Shown here in pieces: positions 7,587-15,887 of a DNA stretch of 50,328 bases. The DNA is taken from IMG/VR virus record IMGVR_UViG_3300037200_000052, positions 1 to 50,328 of that record. One strand, given 5' to 3'. The DNA comes from a virus. Each line of letters opens with the position of its first letter. Position 1 is the first letter of the stretch. Under the pieces are notes generated by a model. The model was not told where the DNA came from. It ran no database searches and saw only the letters and a program-made list of their open reading frames with translations. The position numbers and the translations under genes are program-made.

Positions 7587-10044
7587 GGCTGGGCACCTCC
7601 AAAAAATCGTATTCCACGTCACATCGACAATCCGGGTGAACATCAGTATCCGAACCAGAAGGAAACTCTTCGTCAATCGGAATCCATCCAACATCCTCAT
7701 CGGCGAGACAATAAGGGCAAACTTTTTCATCCCCTGCCGTTACTCTTCGTTTCCGGTTCATGCCGGCGTCGCGGGCAATGGCACCCGCCACGAGTCGCAC
7801 GACACGCCCTACCTCTGTGATGGAAATTGTCTGTGCGCGTTGCGGATCAAATGCGCCGGTGACCAGCAGCGCCGCCGCCAGCCGTTTGTAATCCCAGTTT
7901 TCTTTTACCGCCTGATTGATGGCCTTGTGCGCTTCATCCCGAACGTCGTCGCTGATGGCCCATCCCGGCGTCTCGTTCGTCTCATGCCCATGGTGCGGAG
8001 TGCCGACGATCTGCGCGGCGCGTTGATCGGCAATATCCATACCAATCTTTTCCCACCGCTCCGCATTATCCAGCGATGGATCGAAATGCGCCACTGTCTC
8101 CACTGCTGCCAGTCTCAGGACTTCCGCGACCGGTTCATACTGCTCGTGCCAACCCTGCGTCATCCAGTGGTCAAAATGAGCCCGGGCATTGGCCTGAAGA
8201 ATCAGCAATGCCGCCTCATCGCGGTGACGGCGTTTACCAGTTGAGCGAGCGTTCGCTGTCCCCACACTTAAACGCGCGAGAGTTTCAGCCTTGAGGGCGA
8301 ACGCCCGCTGCAACCGATTCTTGAGCACCGTGACCTGGGCTTCAAACTTGGGATCCGTCCGCGCAATCATCACAGGTCTTTTTTTTTGAGTATCCCCATT
8401 TCCGTTGCCAGCCAATTTTCCATATGGGCGAAGATCGTTCCGGTGCCGGCGCTCCAAACCGCGCGGCTCTGGATTTGGATTGCCGGGTGAAGCCATGGGA
8501 CGACCACCGGGATTGGGCTGTTTCTTGGCGGCAATGGCGTCTAGTTCCGATTGCTCCAGGGGTTCCTTGCCGAGTTCGGACCGGATTTCGTTGATCTTCA
8601 AGATGCTGTCATTCACATAGAGGTGGTACATCTGGGCCTCTTGCAGAGGGTCAGTATGGCGTTGTCTCTGCCACACAAATTCTATGTCGGTGTATCCCCA
8701 CCCAATCCGAATGAGTTCGTCAAAGCTGCATTTGAAGTGGTTGAGCATCGGCATCGAACCCTCGCGGTCTGCCGCTTCTTGCTCGGATTGTTTCGAGGCC
8801 CCTCGCGCCGTGCGAATCAGCGGCATCGGCGATACTCCGAAAAAGAAGCAGATCACACGGGCGAGCCATTCGTCCATCTCGTCTTTGAGATGCGAGGCCG
8901 GCGCCGTCCACGGTTTCATCGGGCCCGGTATGACGCGCATCTTGTGGCGCTCGCGAAGATTTCCTGACATCAACTCGTTCCAGTACGACATGAATTCTTT
9001 GATCTGGCTTGGAGTCCAATTTTCCGGAGCTTGCAGCACGTTTTCTCCACGCGCGCCGTCCGTGTAGTAGGCGAGTTGTGAGAATTGTCTTCGGATGGCG
9101 ATATTGATCGTGACCAGGGCCATCTCGATTGGTCCCAGTCCGTAGACACGATTGGTGCGGACATTCTTGGGAAAATAGAAAACTTCTTCGCTGGTATAAT
9201 CGAGCGCGGGCAGTCCCTTGATGACTTGCTGATAGGCAATTCCCGGGGGTTCGGGGGTGCGACCATGATAATCAATCTTGCGAGCGATGGTCGCGCCGTC
9301 GATGGCAATGAAGGAGTGTGGCTTTCTGCTGAATGTACGCTGGATAAAAAGTGTGGGCGCATCTATCGCCAGCGCGTCCTCGGTCAACATTCCCAGCCAT
9401 TGTGGAAACGTGTGCTCGTTGTCCGGCTTCTTGAAGAACGTCCTGACCTCATCAATCCGCGACCGCATTTCCTCGGGTATGGCCTTCGGGTTGGATTTGG
9501 ATTTACCACGCAAGTTCTCATCCACAGGAACAATATCGTAATCCTGAGACGTGATTTTGTTCTTAGCGTGTTCCAAGGCTCCCCGGGCCAGGTCATATCC
9601 ATCCGACCAGTCGCGCAGCAATTGAAAGCTCACGCTCTCATAAGCGCGGGGCATGATCTGCATGTTGTAGTAGTACGGGTAATCAAGTTGCCGGGGCGCG
9701 GCATCGGGCGGGGCGAGTGGTGAGAGCCCGCGTCCCGGCGGGAAGAAGGCACGAGGATCACCGAAAAGTGCATATTCGAGTCCTTGAACGGCCCGGCGTC
9801 CGAATGGCGCTGGGTCTGGAATGGCGGTGCCGGATTGAGCGGCCAACATCAGGGCTTCAGCCGGCACATCGCCGCGTATGGCGTGGAAGGCGGCTTTCTG
9901 GATTCGTGAACCCAATCCGGTTCCCGCATTCAGATTTACACCGGCCAGTCGATAAGCGTCGTGAGCGATCTGTGAGGCATCGCTCTCGGCATCTTTGCTG
10001 GCCCGGGCGTTTGGACTCGCGCTCCTTGGCGCGGGCTTTGACAT
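7573..10044 (-). CDS. Portal protein fused to MuF head morphogenesis domain
   Basis: The 823-residue protein joins two usually separate proteins. Residues about 110-500 are portal-like, with a Tyr/Pro-rich entry, VYGLGPIEMALVTINIAIRR and the helical clip/crown region ending near QMYHLYVNDSILKINEIRSELG. A Pro/Gly/Asn-rich linker (about 510-560) leads to a helical region. The end carries the MuF minor-head signature: TISITEVGRVV, then VCPYCLADEDVGWIPIDEEF and VHPDCRCDVEY (about residues 735-810), a Cys/His cluster typical of the Mu gpF C-terminus. Fusion removes one gene from the usual order. Confidence 0.85.
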   Translation of the reverse strand: MSKPAPRSASPNARASKDAESDASQIAHDAYRLAGVNLNAGTGLGSRIQKAAFHAIRGDVPAEALMLAAQSGTAIPDPAPFGRRAVQGLEYALFGDPRAFFPPGRGLSPLAPPDAAPRQLDYPYYYNMQIMPRAYESVSFQLLRDWSDGYDLARGALEHAKNKITSQDYDIVPVDENLRGKSKSNPKAIPEEMRSRIDEVRTFFKKPDNEHTFPQWLGMLTEDALAIDAPTLFIQRTFSRKPHSFIAIDGATIARKIDYHGRTPEPPGIAYQQVIKGLPALDYTSEEVFYFPKNVRTNRVYGLGPIEMALVTINIAIRRQFSQLAYYTDGARGENVLQAPENWTPSQIKEFMSYWNELMSGNLRERHKMRVIPGPMKPWTAPASHLKDEMDEWLARVICFFFGVSPMPLIRTARGASKQSEQEAADREGSMPMLNHFKCSFDELIRIGWGYTDIEFVWQRQRHTDPLQEAQMYHLYVNDSILKINEIRSELGKEPLEQSELDAIAAKKQPNPGGRPMASPGNPNPEPRGLERRHRNDLRPYGKLAGNGNGDTQKKRPVMIARTDPKFEAQVTVLKNRLQRAFALKAETLARLSVGTANARSTGKRRHRDEAALLILQANARAHFDHWMTQGWHEQYEPVAEVLRLAAVETVAHFDPSLDNAERWEKIGMDIADQRAAQIVGTPHHGHETNETPGWAISDDVRDEAHKAINQAVKENWDYKRLAAALLVTGAFDPQRAQTISITEVGRVVRLVAGAIARDAGMNRKRRVTAGDEKVCPYCLADEDVGWIPIDEEFPSGSDTDVHPDCRCDVEYDFLEVPSHARN

Positions 10045-10093
10045 TTCCTACGAGGAAGTAAACCCTGGCAGGGAGATTGTCAACACTTCCCGT

Positions 10094-10489
10094 CTATCGG
10101 TGACCATGCTTTGCGTGAGGCTTGGGGGCGACGGGAACCTCGGCGGGCACCGGCGTCAACGTCATGGACATCCTCGACAGGCTGGCGGGGTCGCCAACAA
10201 TCGTCAGCGCGACGGCTACTTTTCCGGCGTTGGGGTCTTGGTTCTTTTCGCCTTTCACTTGCGGATTGCAAGCCATGGCGATGATTACAGAGACTCCGGT
10301 TGCTTTCGCGGTCTTATCTACCGGAAGCACGAGCGCGGTGGAAATGTTACCATCGTCAGTGGCCTTGGCCGTAGCGTAGTCGGGGTTGCTGGATACCCAT
10401 TTCACTTCCACGTTCTCGGCGGCGATAAATTCGTGGAATGTGGCTGTGGCGATAAGGCCGTTGGGGGTAAGCGGGGTTGCGTTTTCCAT
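10094..10489 (-). CDS. Ig-like (Big-type) head-region protein
   Basis: A 131-residue protein starts MENATPLTPNGLIA after GGAG with 8-nt spacing. The segment VKWVSSNPDYATAKATDDGN and the following ISTALVLPVD resemble the W-S-S-N-P...A-T pattern of bacterial Ig-like domains. The C-terminus is a Pro/Ala/His tail. With its position between packaging and portal genes, a capsid decoration role is possible. Function is inferred from the fold only. Confidence 0.55.
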   Translation of the reverse strand: MENATPLTPNGLIATATFHEFIAAENVEVKWVSSNPDYATAKATDDGNISTALVLPVDKTAKATGVSVIIAMACNPQVKGEKNQDPNAGKVAVALTIVGDPASLSRMSMTLTPVPAEVPVAPKPHAKHGHR

Positions 10490-10623
10490 GTGATAGACTC
10501 CAGATTGAATTGTTGGTTGCTATGAATAGAGCTTCCGCTATGGCCGCAGATTACGCCATAAGGTATTGACCCCACCCCCGCCTCCTCGGGTCTCCCCTCT
10601 GTTTCCAAAGGAGAGTGTCGAGA

Positions 10624-10986
10624 CTACGGGGTAGTCGTTTCGGTTGCGGTCGTCGATGCCACCGGTGCCGGCGCGGGAGCCGGTACGATGTTCACGATGT
10701 TCGCCACTGACTGTTTGAGCGCGTTGAAGTCCGCCTGTTGCTGGTCGTTCAACCCGACGCTCGATAGCGAGTTTTGCAGATTGGTGATCTGCGTCGTAAT
10801 CGCTGTAGCCGCCGTATTGAGCGCGGTCGTCAATGCCCCGATGTCCGTGTCCACTTGAGCGATTGTTTCGTCTGCCATGATTTCCTCCTTTCCGATTTTG
10901 TCCAGCTTACATTCTATTCGTTCCAAAGTCTCCATCAGACGACGAAACTCTCGTCGGCTCACTTCGTCACCATTTTGTTTAGCCAC
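10624..10986 (-). CDS. Coiled-coil head-region protein with two possible starts
   Basis: The longest form starts with GTG at 10986 (120 residues). A GTG at 10962 overlaps the stop of the 44-residue ORF upstream (GTGA). A third start, ATG 10878 (MADETIAQVDTDIG), has a perfect AAGGAGG site and would give 85 residues; it may be the main one. The sequence is helical (IGALTTALNTAATAITTQI) with a Pro/Ala/Thr tail. It looks like a trimeric coiled coil such as a head fibre base, which is inference only. Confidence 0.5.
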   Translation of the reverse strand: MAKQNGDEVSRREFRRLMETLERIECKLDKIGKEEIMADETIAQVDTDIGALTTALNTAATAITTQITNLQNSLSSVGLNDQQQADFNALKQSVANIVNIVPAPAPAPVASTTATETTTP

Positions 10987-11093
10987 AGCGCGGCGACCAA
11001 TCGACTTCGGTTCGGAGAGACGTCCGAGTGGGGACTCAATGAGTCCACGTAATTCTCCACCTTTCTACTGTCGAGATATAAAATAGGGGGCAT
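10959..11093 (-). CDS. Small ORF, 44 aa, upstream of the coiled-coil protein
   Basis: MPPILYLDSRKVENYVDSLS...LWLNKMVTK is encoded from ATG 11093 to a TGA that overlaps a GTG start of the next gene. No clear Shine-Dalgarno is visible, and the frame remains open upstream to 11252. The stop-start overlap argues for a real gene, but the start is uncertain and no family is known. Confidence 0.35.
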   Translation of the reverse strand: MPPILYLDSRKVENYVDSLSPHSDVSPNRSRLVAALWLNKMVTK

Positions 11094-11158
11094 CGTTTGT
11101 ACAGCATCCGGTTTGATGACATACCTCTGGGTACGAGGAAAGAAGCATTGCGGCGTTA

Positions 11159-11626
11159 TCACTCCGGGCACCTCACGGCCACGCCGTTGACGAACAATCC
11201 GGTATCGCCATCCACGATGACACTCGCTGATTCCGCCGGTCGCAGTTCGCAAAGTGAGATGCTATGGACGGTGGCAATCTGCGGGCTGTTACCCTTGGCA
11301 TTGAGCGCGGCGCATGTGTCGCCCGATTTGATGGCGGATGCGCTGACCCATTCATTTTTCACGAGCAACAAGCATTCCATACCGCAGAGCAGTGATAGCG
11401 CCCTACCCGCGCCCTCGTCGCTCATCAGGGAAATAAGAATCGCGTGAGTCATTGCCGGGGCGGGGGTGACGATAGCCTTCACCGGAACCAGTTTGAAGTT
11501 CGATGACAATACCAAGTCACCTACCTGCAAGACCGGGATCTTCTGGGTGATGTTCGGTGGCAGCGCCAGCGGCATTCTGCCGTGGTCCGTCCATGCGTGC
11601 TGCCGGGAGAGTAAAAAATTGTTCAT
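11159..11626 (-). CDS. Stand-alone Hint-like domain protein
   Basis: A 155-residue protein starts at ATG 11626 after AAGGAG. It has the outline of a Hint (hedgehog/intein) domain: VLQVGDLVLSSN with V-K-A-I near residues 35-52, then GMECLLLVKNEWVSASAIKSGDTC, resembling the H-P-f...g-W-v-x-a-x-x-l-k-x-G-D block. The end, VDGDTGLFVNGVAVRC, resembles the closing F-V-N-G-V strand. The usual N-terminal Cys and the penultimate His-Asn are not evident, so autoprocessing is doubtful. It follows the large terminase. Confidence 0.55.
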   Translation of the reverse strand: MNNFLLSRQHAWTDHGRMPLALPPNITQKIPVLQVGDLVLSSNFKLVPVKAIVTPAPAMTHAILISLMSDEGAGRALSLLCGMECLLLVKNEWVSASAIKSGDTCAALNAKGNSPQIATVHSISLCELRPAESASVIVDGDTGLFVNGVAVRCPE

Positions 11627-11669
11627 CGCGCTCCTTCTCTGTTATCGAACCTTCCTACCATTGTCAACC

Positions 11670-13424
11670 CTAATGATAACTACCGGCCCAAGAAAGTTCT
11701 TCATCGGGCAACATCGGGCCGGCAGCGGCGAACATGGCATCCAGCCGCCTGATCTCCAGAAGGGTGAATTGCGCCATGTTGATGCTACCCTCTTTGTCCC
11801 AGATTTCGGCCTGAGCCTTGACCGCTCGCCGAATCTCGTTCACGTAATCCCGGCGGGTACAGTTGAGGGGATGCCCATGCCAGAGACAGCCGATGGCGCG
11901 TTTGGATATTTCCGTTGGCTCGCGCTGGAGTTGCGTCGGCACTCCTATTTGGATTTGGGTGTCCCGTCCCGTCAACTCTCCGGCCACGATGCCGCACCAA
12001 TCCTCCGCCGTAGCTCCGCCAGACCCGCCGTCCAAGGCTTCGTAGAGCATTCTCAGGCTGTCTACACTGTGATTATATTCGTCCTTGGGCTCGTCTTCTC
12101 CCGCCTTCCACTCGTAACTCTCAAATTCGTTGATGGTATTTTCGCAGGATGGGTCAATCGTGAACCTTGGCAGGCCGTCGCCCTGAATCATCAGGCGATT
12201 TTGCAGGTAGGGAATACCGCCGGATTCCGGCCTGACCTTGCCCTTGGCCCCAATCAGCGACGTGTAGCTTGGCAGCGCATGGCGAAGATCAGCGATCAAT
12301 AGCGCGGCGGAGTTGTCCACCGCCGCTGTCGAGGCCATGAATTCCAATGCCCATGCTCGTGTCAATCCGACATGCTCTGCCAGATGTACGTGGCTCCGAT
12401 AGAACTCGCGAAAGACATGCCACCGCCGGTCGGTGTCCTCTCCCACCAACAGTGTCACCGCCGGGTCTGTCCACCCAGAATCGCAGCATAGATGCCATCG
12501 GCAGAATTCACTTTTCTCCCGGCTCCGAACGTGAACCTGCCTGTCAAACGTCGGGAACACCGCTCCCTCGGCGGTGGCCCATATATTTTCGAGAAGCCGT
12601 TTCCGCCGCACTCCCGATAGCGCCGCCAACGGCCGCATTCGGCGCCAGCCTTCCGCCGATAGAACGAACACCATTTCGTTTCGACGTACAACCGACAACT
12701 TTTCCACCTCATCATCCACGAGGTCGGGTGCTTCCTGAATGCTTTTTGGCCGGTGATAGCCCGAACCATATTTCTTCTGGAATTCTTCCTCGGTTAGAGA
12801 CTTGTAAAGCTGTGGATTATCGGTATGTCGAGAATCGAGCATGGGTGTTCGACCGGCATCACAACGGACTTTCAACCAGTGTTTGGCCGGTCCCGGGTTG
12901 CAGTCGGCAAATGTCTGGGCGTGCGGATAAACCGCGCTTCGACCCGTTGTGCAGGTGGTCAGCTTCTCCCAGTCATCCTCGCGTAATTCTTCCGCCTGGC
13001 AGACGTAACAAAAATCTTTTTCACTGGAAAGCACTTTGTCGGCGTTGTCCATGCCGCAGACCCAGAGACGCGATCCGTTGGAATACTGATAGTGTTCGAC
13101 ACGTTCCCCACCGTATTTCGATATGATACCATGCTGGATTTCTGCCTTCAGCAGTCGCTCATAGGTCAGCAGCACGGATGCCGGCATGGATTTTAGTTCA
13201 CGACGGATGATGACGCCCTGCGCGCCGGCGTACTTGGAAAGTATCAGGTGGGATTTCACACAGCAGGCAAGGCTCTTGCCTGTGTCGCGACCGCCACAGA
13301 TCACCAGTTCCCGGTTCCAGCGGTGTTCGCCTTCAATCAGTTGCCGCTGCGCGCCCCGGGGGACGTAGGAGCCGGGCGGGGCTTTGTCACCGAGACAGCG
13401 GACTTCATAGGTCGGTCCGGGCAT
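11670..13424 (-). CDS. terL: Terminase large subunit
   Basis: At 584 residues this is the ATPase-nuclease that packages DNA into proheads. Walker A is GGRDTGKS at residues 44-51. The Walker B region is near FCYVCQAEELREDDWEKL. The C-terminal RNase H-like nuclease begins with HLCCDSGWTDPAVTLLVGED and continues to AAVDNSAALL and EYNHSVDSLRMLYEAL. The start at ATG 13424 lacks a good spaced ribosome site. A weak promoter-like pair ends 6 nt before it. It is separated from the small subunit by a 1.6-kb inverted recombinase module. Confidence 0.9.
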   Translation of the reverse strand: MPGPTYEVRCLGDKAPPGSYVPRGAQRQLIEGEHRWNRELVICGGRDTGKSLACCVKSHLILSKYAGAQGVIIRRELKSMPASVLLTYERLLKAEIQHGIISKYGGERVEHYQYSNGSRLWVCGMDNADKVLSSEKDFCYVCQAEELREDDWEKLTTCTTGRSAVYPHAQTFADCNPGPAKHWLKVRCDAGRTPMLDSRHTDNPQLYKSLTEEEFQKKYGSGYHRPKSIQEAPDLVDDEVEKLSVVRRNEMVFVLSAEGWRRMRPLAALSGVRRKRLLENIWATAEGAVFPTFDRQVHVRSREKSEFCRWHLCCDSGWTDPAVTLLVGEDTDRRWHVFREFYRSHVHLAEHVGLTRAWALEFMASTAAVDNSAALLIADLRHALPSYTSLIGAKGKVRPESGGIPYLQNRLMIQGDGLPRFTIDPSCENTINEFESYEWKAGEDEPKDEYNHSVDSLRMLYEALDGGSGGATAEDWCGIVAGELTGRDTQIQIGVPTQLQREPTEISKRAIGCLWHGHPLNCTRRDYVNEIRRAVKAQAEIWDKEGSINMAQFTLLEIRRLDAMFAAAGPMLPDEELSWAGSYH

Positions 13425-13531
13425 GGCCTTCTGTTACCATCAGTTTGCGGCCATTGCAATTCTTAAATCAGGACATCGCCCTCCAAACTTTGTGCTTGCA
13501 TTCTTCCTACCTTTCGGAGTAAGGTTTCGGT

Positions 13532-14266
13532 ATGAAAGCCATCGGTTACATCCGCGTGTCCACCGAAGAACAGGCCCGGGACGGTCAATCCCTCGAACGC
13601 CAGCAAGCCCTGATCCGCGCCGAGTCGGACCGCCAGCACTGGGAACTGACTTCCATCCTCCGCGATGAAGGCGTGTCCGGCGGCAAACCCGCCGCCAAAC
13701 GCCCCGGGTTCTCGGCTCTCACCGACGCCATCCGAACGCGCGCCGCCGAAGTCGTTGTTGTCTCGGACATCTCCCGTCTCTCCCGCAGCCAGAAAGATAC
13801 CCTGATCTTCATCGAGGACGTGTGCCTGCCTTCGCACGCGCACCTGTATGCCATCGACAAGGGGTTCATCGAGAACAATACCGTGTCCGGTACCATGGAT
13901 CTCACCCTGCGCTCCCTGTTGGCCGAGGTTTACCGCAAGGAGATCAGTGAAAAAACCCTCCGGGCCATGGCCTTCAAACGTCAGCGCGGGGAATTGCTCG
14001 GGGGCTCAGGGCCTTTCGGGTTTTGCTCGGTCGATAACGGTAAACGTCGCATCGACCGGGATGGCCAGGAACGTATCATTTTCGACCTGGTACCATTGCC
14101 AGAAGAGCAGGCCACCATCCATAGGATTACAGCCCTTCACAAAGCAGGCGCCAGCCTTGCCGTTATCGCCCGCATACTCACCACCGATCTAGTCCCCACA
14201 AAACAGGGCAACTCACTCTGGTATCCATCTCAAATTAAAAGACTTGTAGAAAGAAAACAGCTATGA
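13532..14266 (+). CDS. Short serine recombinase
   Basis: A 244-residue site-specific recombinase. The N-terminal resolvase domain is intact: MKAIGYIRVSTEEQ places the catalytic Ser at 10, with SLERQQALI and SDISRLSRSQKDT following. A recombinase-type domain follows from about residue 140 (GFCSVDNGKR...AVIARILTTDLVPTKQGNSLWYPSQIKRLVERKQL). The zinc ribbon and coiled coil of large serine integrases are missing, so it is about half their length. It begins the only plus-strand operon near the terminase genes, divergent from terL, and is coupled by ATGA to the next gene. Confidence 0.85.
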   Translation: MKAIGYIRVSTEEQARDGQSLERQQALIRAESDRQHWELTSILRDEGVSGGKPAAKRPGFSALTDAIRTRAAEVVVVSDISRLSRSQKDTLIFIEDVCLPSHAHLYAIDKGFIENNTVSGTMDLTLRSLLAEVYRKEISEKTLRAMAFKRQRGELLGGSGPFGFCSVDNGKRRIDRDGQERIIFDLVPLPEEQATIHRITALHKAGASLAVIARILTTDLVPTKQGNSLWYPSQIKRLVERKQL

Positions 14267-14646
14267 ACTTTTGGGATGAACAGGTTCTCTGGATTGCTTC
14301 CCACACCGACCGCCCACGCTATTCGGTATTTGCGTTGCTCTGGGAATGGAAACTGTTTCGAGATGCAGAAAAAATCAGTCACTCATGCAAAAAACGCCTG
14401 AAATCTCAAGAACGCCGTCATGCAATCCGTTTTGAAAAACGACTGCGAAAAATAGTGTCCGAAACCAAAACGGCGCTTCGGGAAACGCAGCGTACAAGTC
14501 CAGTCATACTACGCCAACTCAGGAAAGATCGTCGCGACTTCTTTGTTGCACGAGATGATCCAAAACGTCCCGTAAATATCTGCCCCGATCTCTGGTCGGA
14601 ACTCAAAAAAACAAAACGATGGGCTGAGAATCGAGGAATAAAATAA
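14263..14646 (+). CDS. Basic helical protein in the recombinase operon
   Basis: A 127-residue protein starts MNFWDEQVLWIASHTD and overlaps the recombinase stop by ATGA and the next gene by TAATG. The middle is strongly basic and helical (KKRLKSQERRHAIRFEKRLRKIV). It may be a DNA-binding partner of the recombinase, such as a directionality factor. No family is recognised, and the role is inferred from coupling alone. Confidence 0.6.
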   Translation: MNFWDEQVLWIASHTDRPRYSVFALLWEWKLFRDAEKISHSCKKRLKSQERRHAIRFEKRLRKIVSETKTALRETQRTSPVILRQLRKDRRDFFVARDDPKRPVNICPDLWSELKKTKRWAENRGIK

Positions 14647-14780
14647 TGTCCCGCCCACGCAAATCTTCCAAAGGCAAGGTCATCAAAATATCCGTTTCCA
14701 TCACGCCGGAAGCCCTCAAAAAACTGCCCAAAAAAGGCCGAAGCGCGTTCGTTGACCGGTTACTCCTGAGAAAGGGGTAG
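14646..14780 (+). CDS. Small ribbon-helix-helix-like DNA-binding protein, 44 aa
   Basis: The ORF starts at the ATG of a TAATG overlap. After a basic arm (MSRPRKSSKGK) comes a short strand (VIKISVSI), a helix (TPEALKKL) and a second helix (GRSAFVDRLLLRKG). This is the ribbon-helix-helix layout of Arc/CopG repressors. Being last in the recombinase operon it may autoregulate it. A palindrome (14798-14815) lies 18 nt beyond its stop. Confidence 0.65.
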   Translation: MSRPRKSSKGKVIKISVSITPEALKKLPKKGRSAFVDRLLLRKG

Positions 14781-14791
14781 TGGGCTACTTT
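14777..14791 (+). repeat. Dispersed 15-bp repeat GTAGTGGGCTACTTT, copy a
   Basis: The copy covers the TAG stop of the 44-residue RHH-like gene. An identical copy is at 26050-26064. One-mismatch and two-mismatch copies on the opposite strand are at 26433-26447 and 16922-16936. The GTAG/CTAC arms could form a tetraloop hairpin. Confidence 0.55.
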
Positions 14792-14797
14792 ACGTAT

Positions 14798-14820
14798 AGT
14801 GCGTAATTACGCACTTTTTA
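14798..14820 (+). terminator. Palindrome AGTGCGTAATTACGCACT with T-run: terminator or operator
   Basis: A perfect 18-bp palindrome (14798-14815) is followed on the plus strand by a T-rich run (TTTTA). It follows the end of the recombinase operon by 18 nt, so it can serve as a Rho-independent terminator. An exact second copy lies at 33484-33501, again followed by T's on the strand that is ending transcription there. Exact conservation of both arms and centre also fits a repressor operator. Confidence 0.55.
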
Positions 14821-14837
14821 GAGCAGAGTTCGTACAA

Positions 14838-14903
14838 CGGTGCAATTAGTTGCACCCGGCACCCCCGAAACCTTAGCAAAAGTGGAGAATTTGGCGCCAG
14901 CCA
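14838..14903 (+). repeat. 66-bp exact copy of part of the gene at 25000-25809, inverted
   Basis: All 66 bases equal the reverse complement of 25485-25550, which lies inside an early gene and encodes VQLVAPGTPETLAKVENLAP. Here the frame is not embedded in a full gene, has no ribosome site, and the flanking sequence diverges at once. The segment begins with a small dyad (GGTGCAA, TTAG, TTGCACC). It may be a recombination scar, a regulatory decoy or one arm of an invertible segment. Confidence 0.85.
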
Positions 14904-15012
14904 AAACCACTTCCCCCAAATCTTGGTTTTTCCGGATGTGGGACTGCGCACGACTTAGGACGTCGCAGCGCCTAAAAAGAACATGCTGGTTATCAACGGG
15001 TTACGCTATCAC

Positions 15013-15038
15013 CATAACACACCGCACGGTGTGTTATG
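15013..15038. other. Perfect 26-bp dyad with 2-bp core, candidate recombination site
   Basis: Two 12-bp arms (CATAACACACCG and CGGTGTGTTATG) flank a central CA at 15025-15026. This 12-2-12 geometry is that of crossover sites of serine recombinases (26-bp hix/gix type). A serine recombinase gene lies about 0.75 kb away. No second copy was noticed in the window. There is no T-run on either side, so a terminator for the terminase small-subunit gene, which ends at 15042, is unlikely. It could instead be an operator. Confidence 0.5.
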
Positions 15039-15041
15039 CCT

Positions 15042-15605
15042 TCAAACCGAATCGCCCCCGACATTGACGTTAAACTGAATGTTTACTTGGCTTGTAGGCT
15101 GATCCCCGGTCATGCGGAGGATGCGGGCCATGAGCTCCAAGGCTTTGTGGCGGTCGTGGAGTTCTAGCTTGTAACCATACTTGTTGCGTTCCAGCGATTT
15201 CACCAGATGCCCATTCGCTGCTACCTTCTCGGGATCGAAGTCGAGGGTCGGTTTGCCTTCCTCGTCGAGTGCGAGGAAGTCGGAGATGTCGGTGCCTGCC
15301 ACGGCTCCCAAGTCAGCCATTACCCGGTCCGGCGTGAGGTGAAGGGAGCGCATCATGGGGATCAATGCGGCCTGTATGCGCTGATTGCTCAGGAGTTTAC
15401 TACCTTGTACATCGCAGGTGCCTGGGGAATACCCTGCACGCCTGGCGGCTTTGCTGGCGTTCCACGTCTTCAGGTACTCGTAGACGAAATCCCGCTGTTG
15501 ACCCGTTAGCTTGGGCAACCTGATACGCTTTGCCTTTGGTTTGGCGGGGTTGTGCTCCAGGATGGCCGTGGTTGGAGCTGTGGGGCGGCTGGCTGCGTCT
15601 TCCAT
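15042..15605 (-). CDS. terS: Terminase small subunit
   Basis: About 187 residues from ATG 15605 (MEDAASRPTAPTT). A basic N-terminal arm (KPKAKRIRLPKLTGQQRDFV) leads to a helix-turn-helix of the Terminase_2 type: FVYEYLKTWNASKAARRAGY, then SPGTCDVQGSKLLSN. An oligomerisation region follows (TPDRVMADLGAVAGTDISDFLAL and LELHDRHKALELMARIL). It selects phage DNA and hands it to TerL. A longer frame to 15641 exists, but its TTG start lies exactly in the -35 box. The ATG falls 7 nt after the -10 box, so the mRNA is probably leaderless. Confidence 0.85.
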   Translation of the reverse strand: MEDAASRPTAPTTAILEHNPAKPKAKRIRLPKLTGQQRDFVYEYLKTWNASKAARRAGYSPGTCDVQGSKLLSNQRIQAALIPMMRSLHLTPDRVMADLGAVAGTDISDFLALDEEGKPTLDFDPEKVAANGHLVKSLERNKYGYKLELHDRHKALELMARILRMTGDQPTSQVNIQFNVNVGGDSV

Positions 15606-15612
15606 GGTGGGG

Positions 15613-15641
15613 AGCATACATTCTGGCCGAACGCCTGTCAA
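15613..15641 (-). promoter_or_regulatory. Sigma70-like promoter for the terminase/late operon
   Basis: On the minus strand TTGACA (15641-15636) is followed after exactly 17 bp by TATGCT (15618-15613). The expected start point is at about 15606, next to the ATG at 15605. This would drive terS and perhaps the head genes. Confidence 0.7.
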
Positions 15642-15723
15642 CGTGTCCCTTGGGCTTGTTGTTGCCGAACAGGTGGACGGCGATCGGTTCCCATGATTCT
15701 GATTGCCGTCCTGACCGCTGGAT

Positions 15724-15887
15724 TGTGTAAATAAAGGCAGAATCGTGTCGGAAAATCATACATTGAGTTGCAAGGGGTTACGCAATATGCGTCGGGATTG
15801 ATTACATGTCGGAAAACCTTACATATCAATTCATTAGGGAAATTGCGAGGTTGTAAGTGGCATGGGGAGTGCTATTGAAGGGGAGCA
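15724..15887 (+). repeat. Cassette leader repeat, copy 1
   Basis: First of three near-identical leaders (others at 16954-17105 and 18682-18832), each directly in front of a plus-strand gene. The conserved core runs from the TGTCGGAAAA box at 15746 to GGGGAGTGCT. Two direct boxes TGTCGGAAAATCATACAT (15746) and TGTCGGAAAACCTTACAT (15807) lie 61 bp apart within it. A TTGATT hexamer precedes the second box. It likely holds promoter and operator sites. Confidence 0.85.

Noticed and set aside
15013-15038. Rho-independent terminator for terS
   Set aside because: No T-run follows on either strand and the 2-bp core leaves no proper loop.
14840-15067. A 75-residue plus-strand gene over the 66-bp repeat
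   Set aside because: Only the copied 66 bp resemble coding sequence; there is no ribosome site and the rest overlaps the dyad and terS end.
15606-15641. Longer small terminase beginning at the TTG at 15641
   Set aside because: The TTG is the first half of a perfect -35 box and the segment lies upstream of the predicted start point; ATG 15605 fits better.
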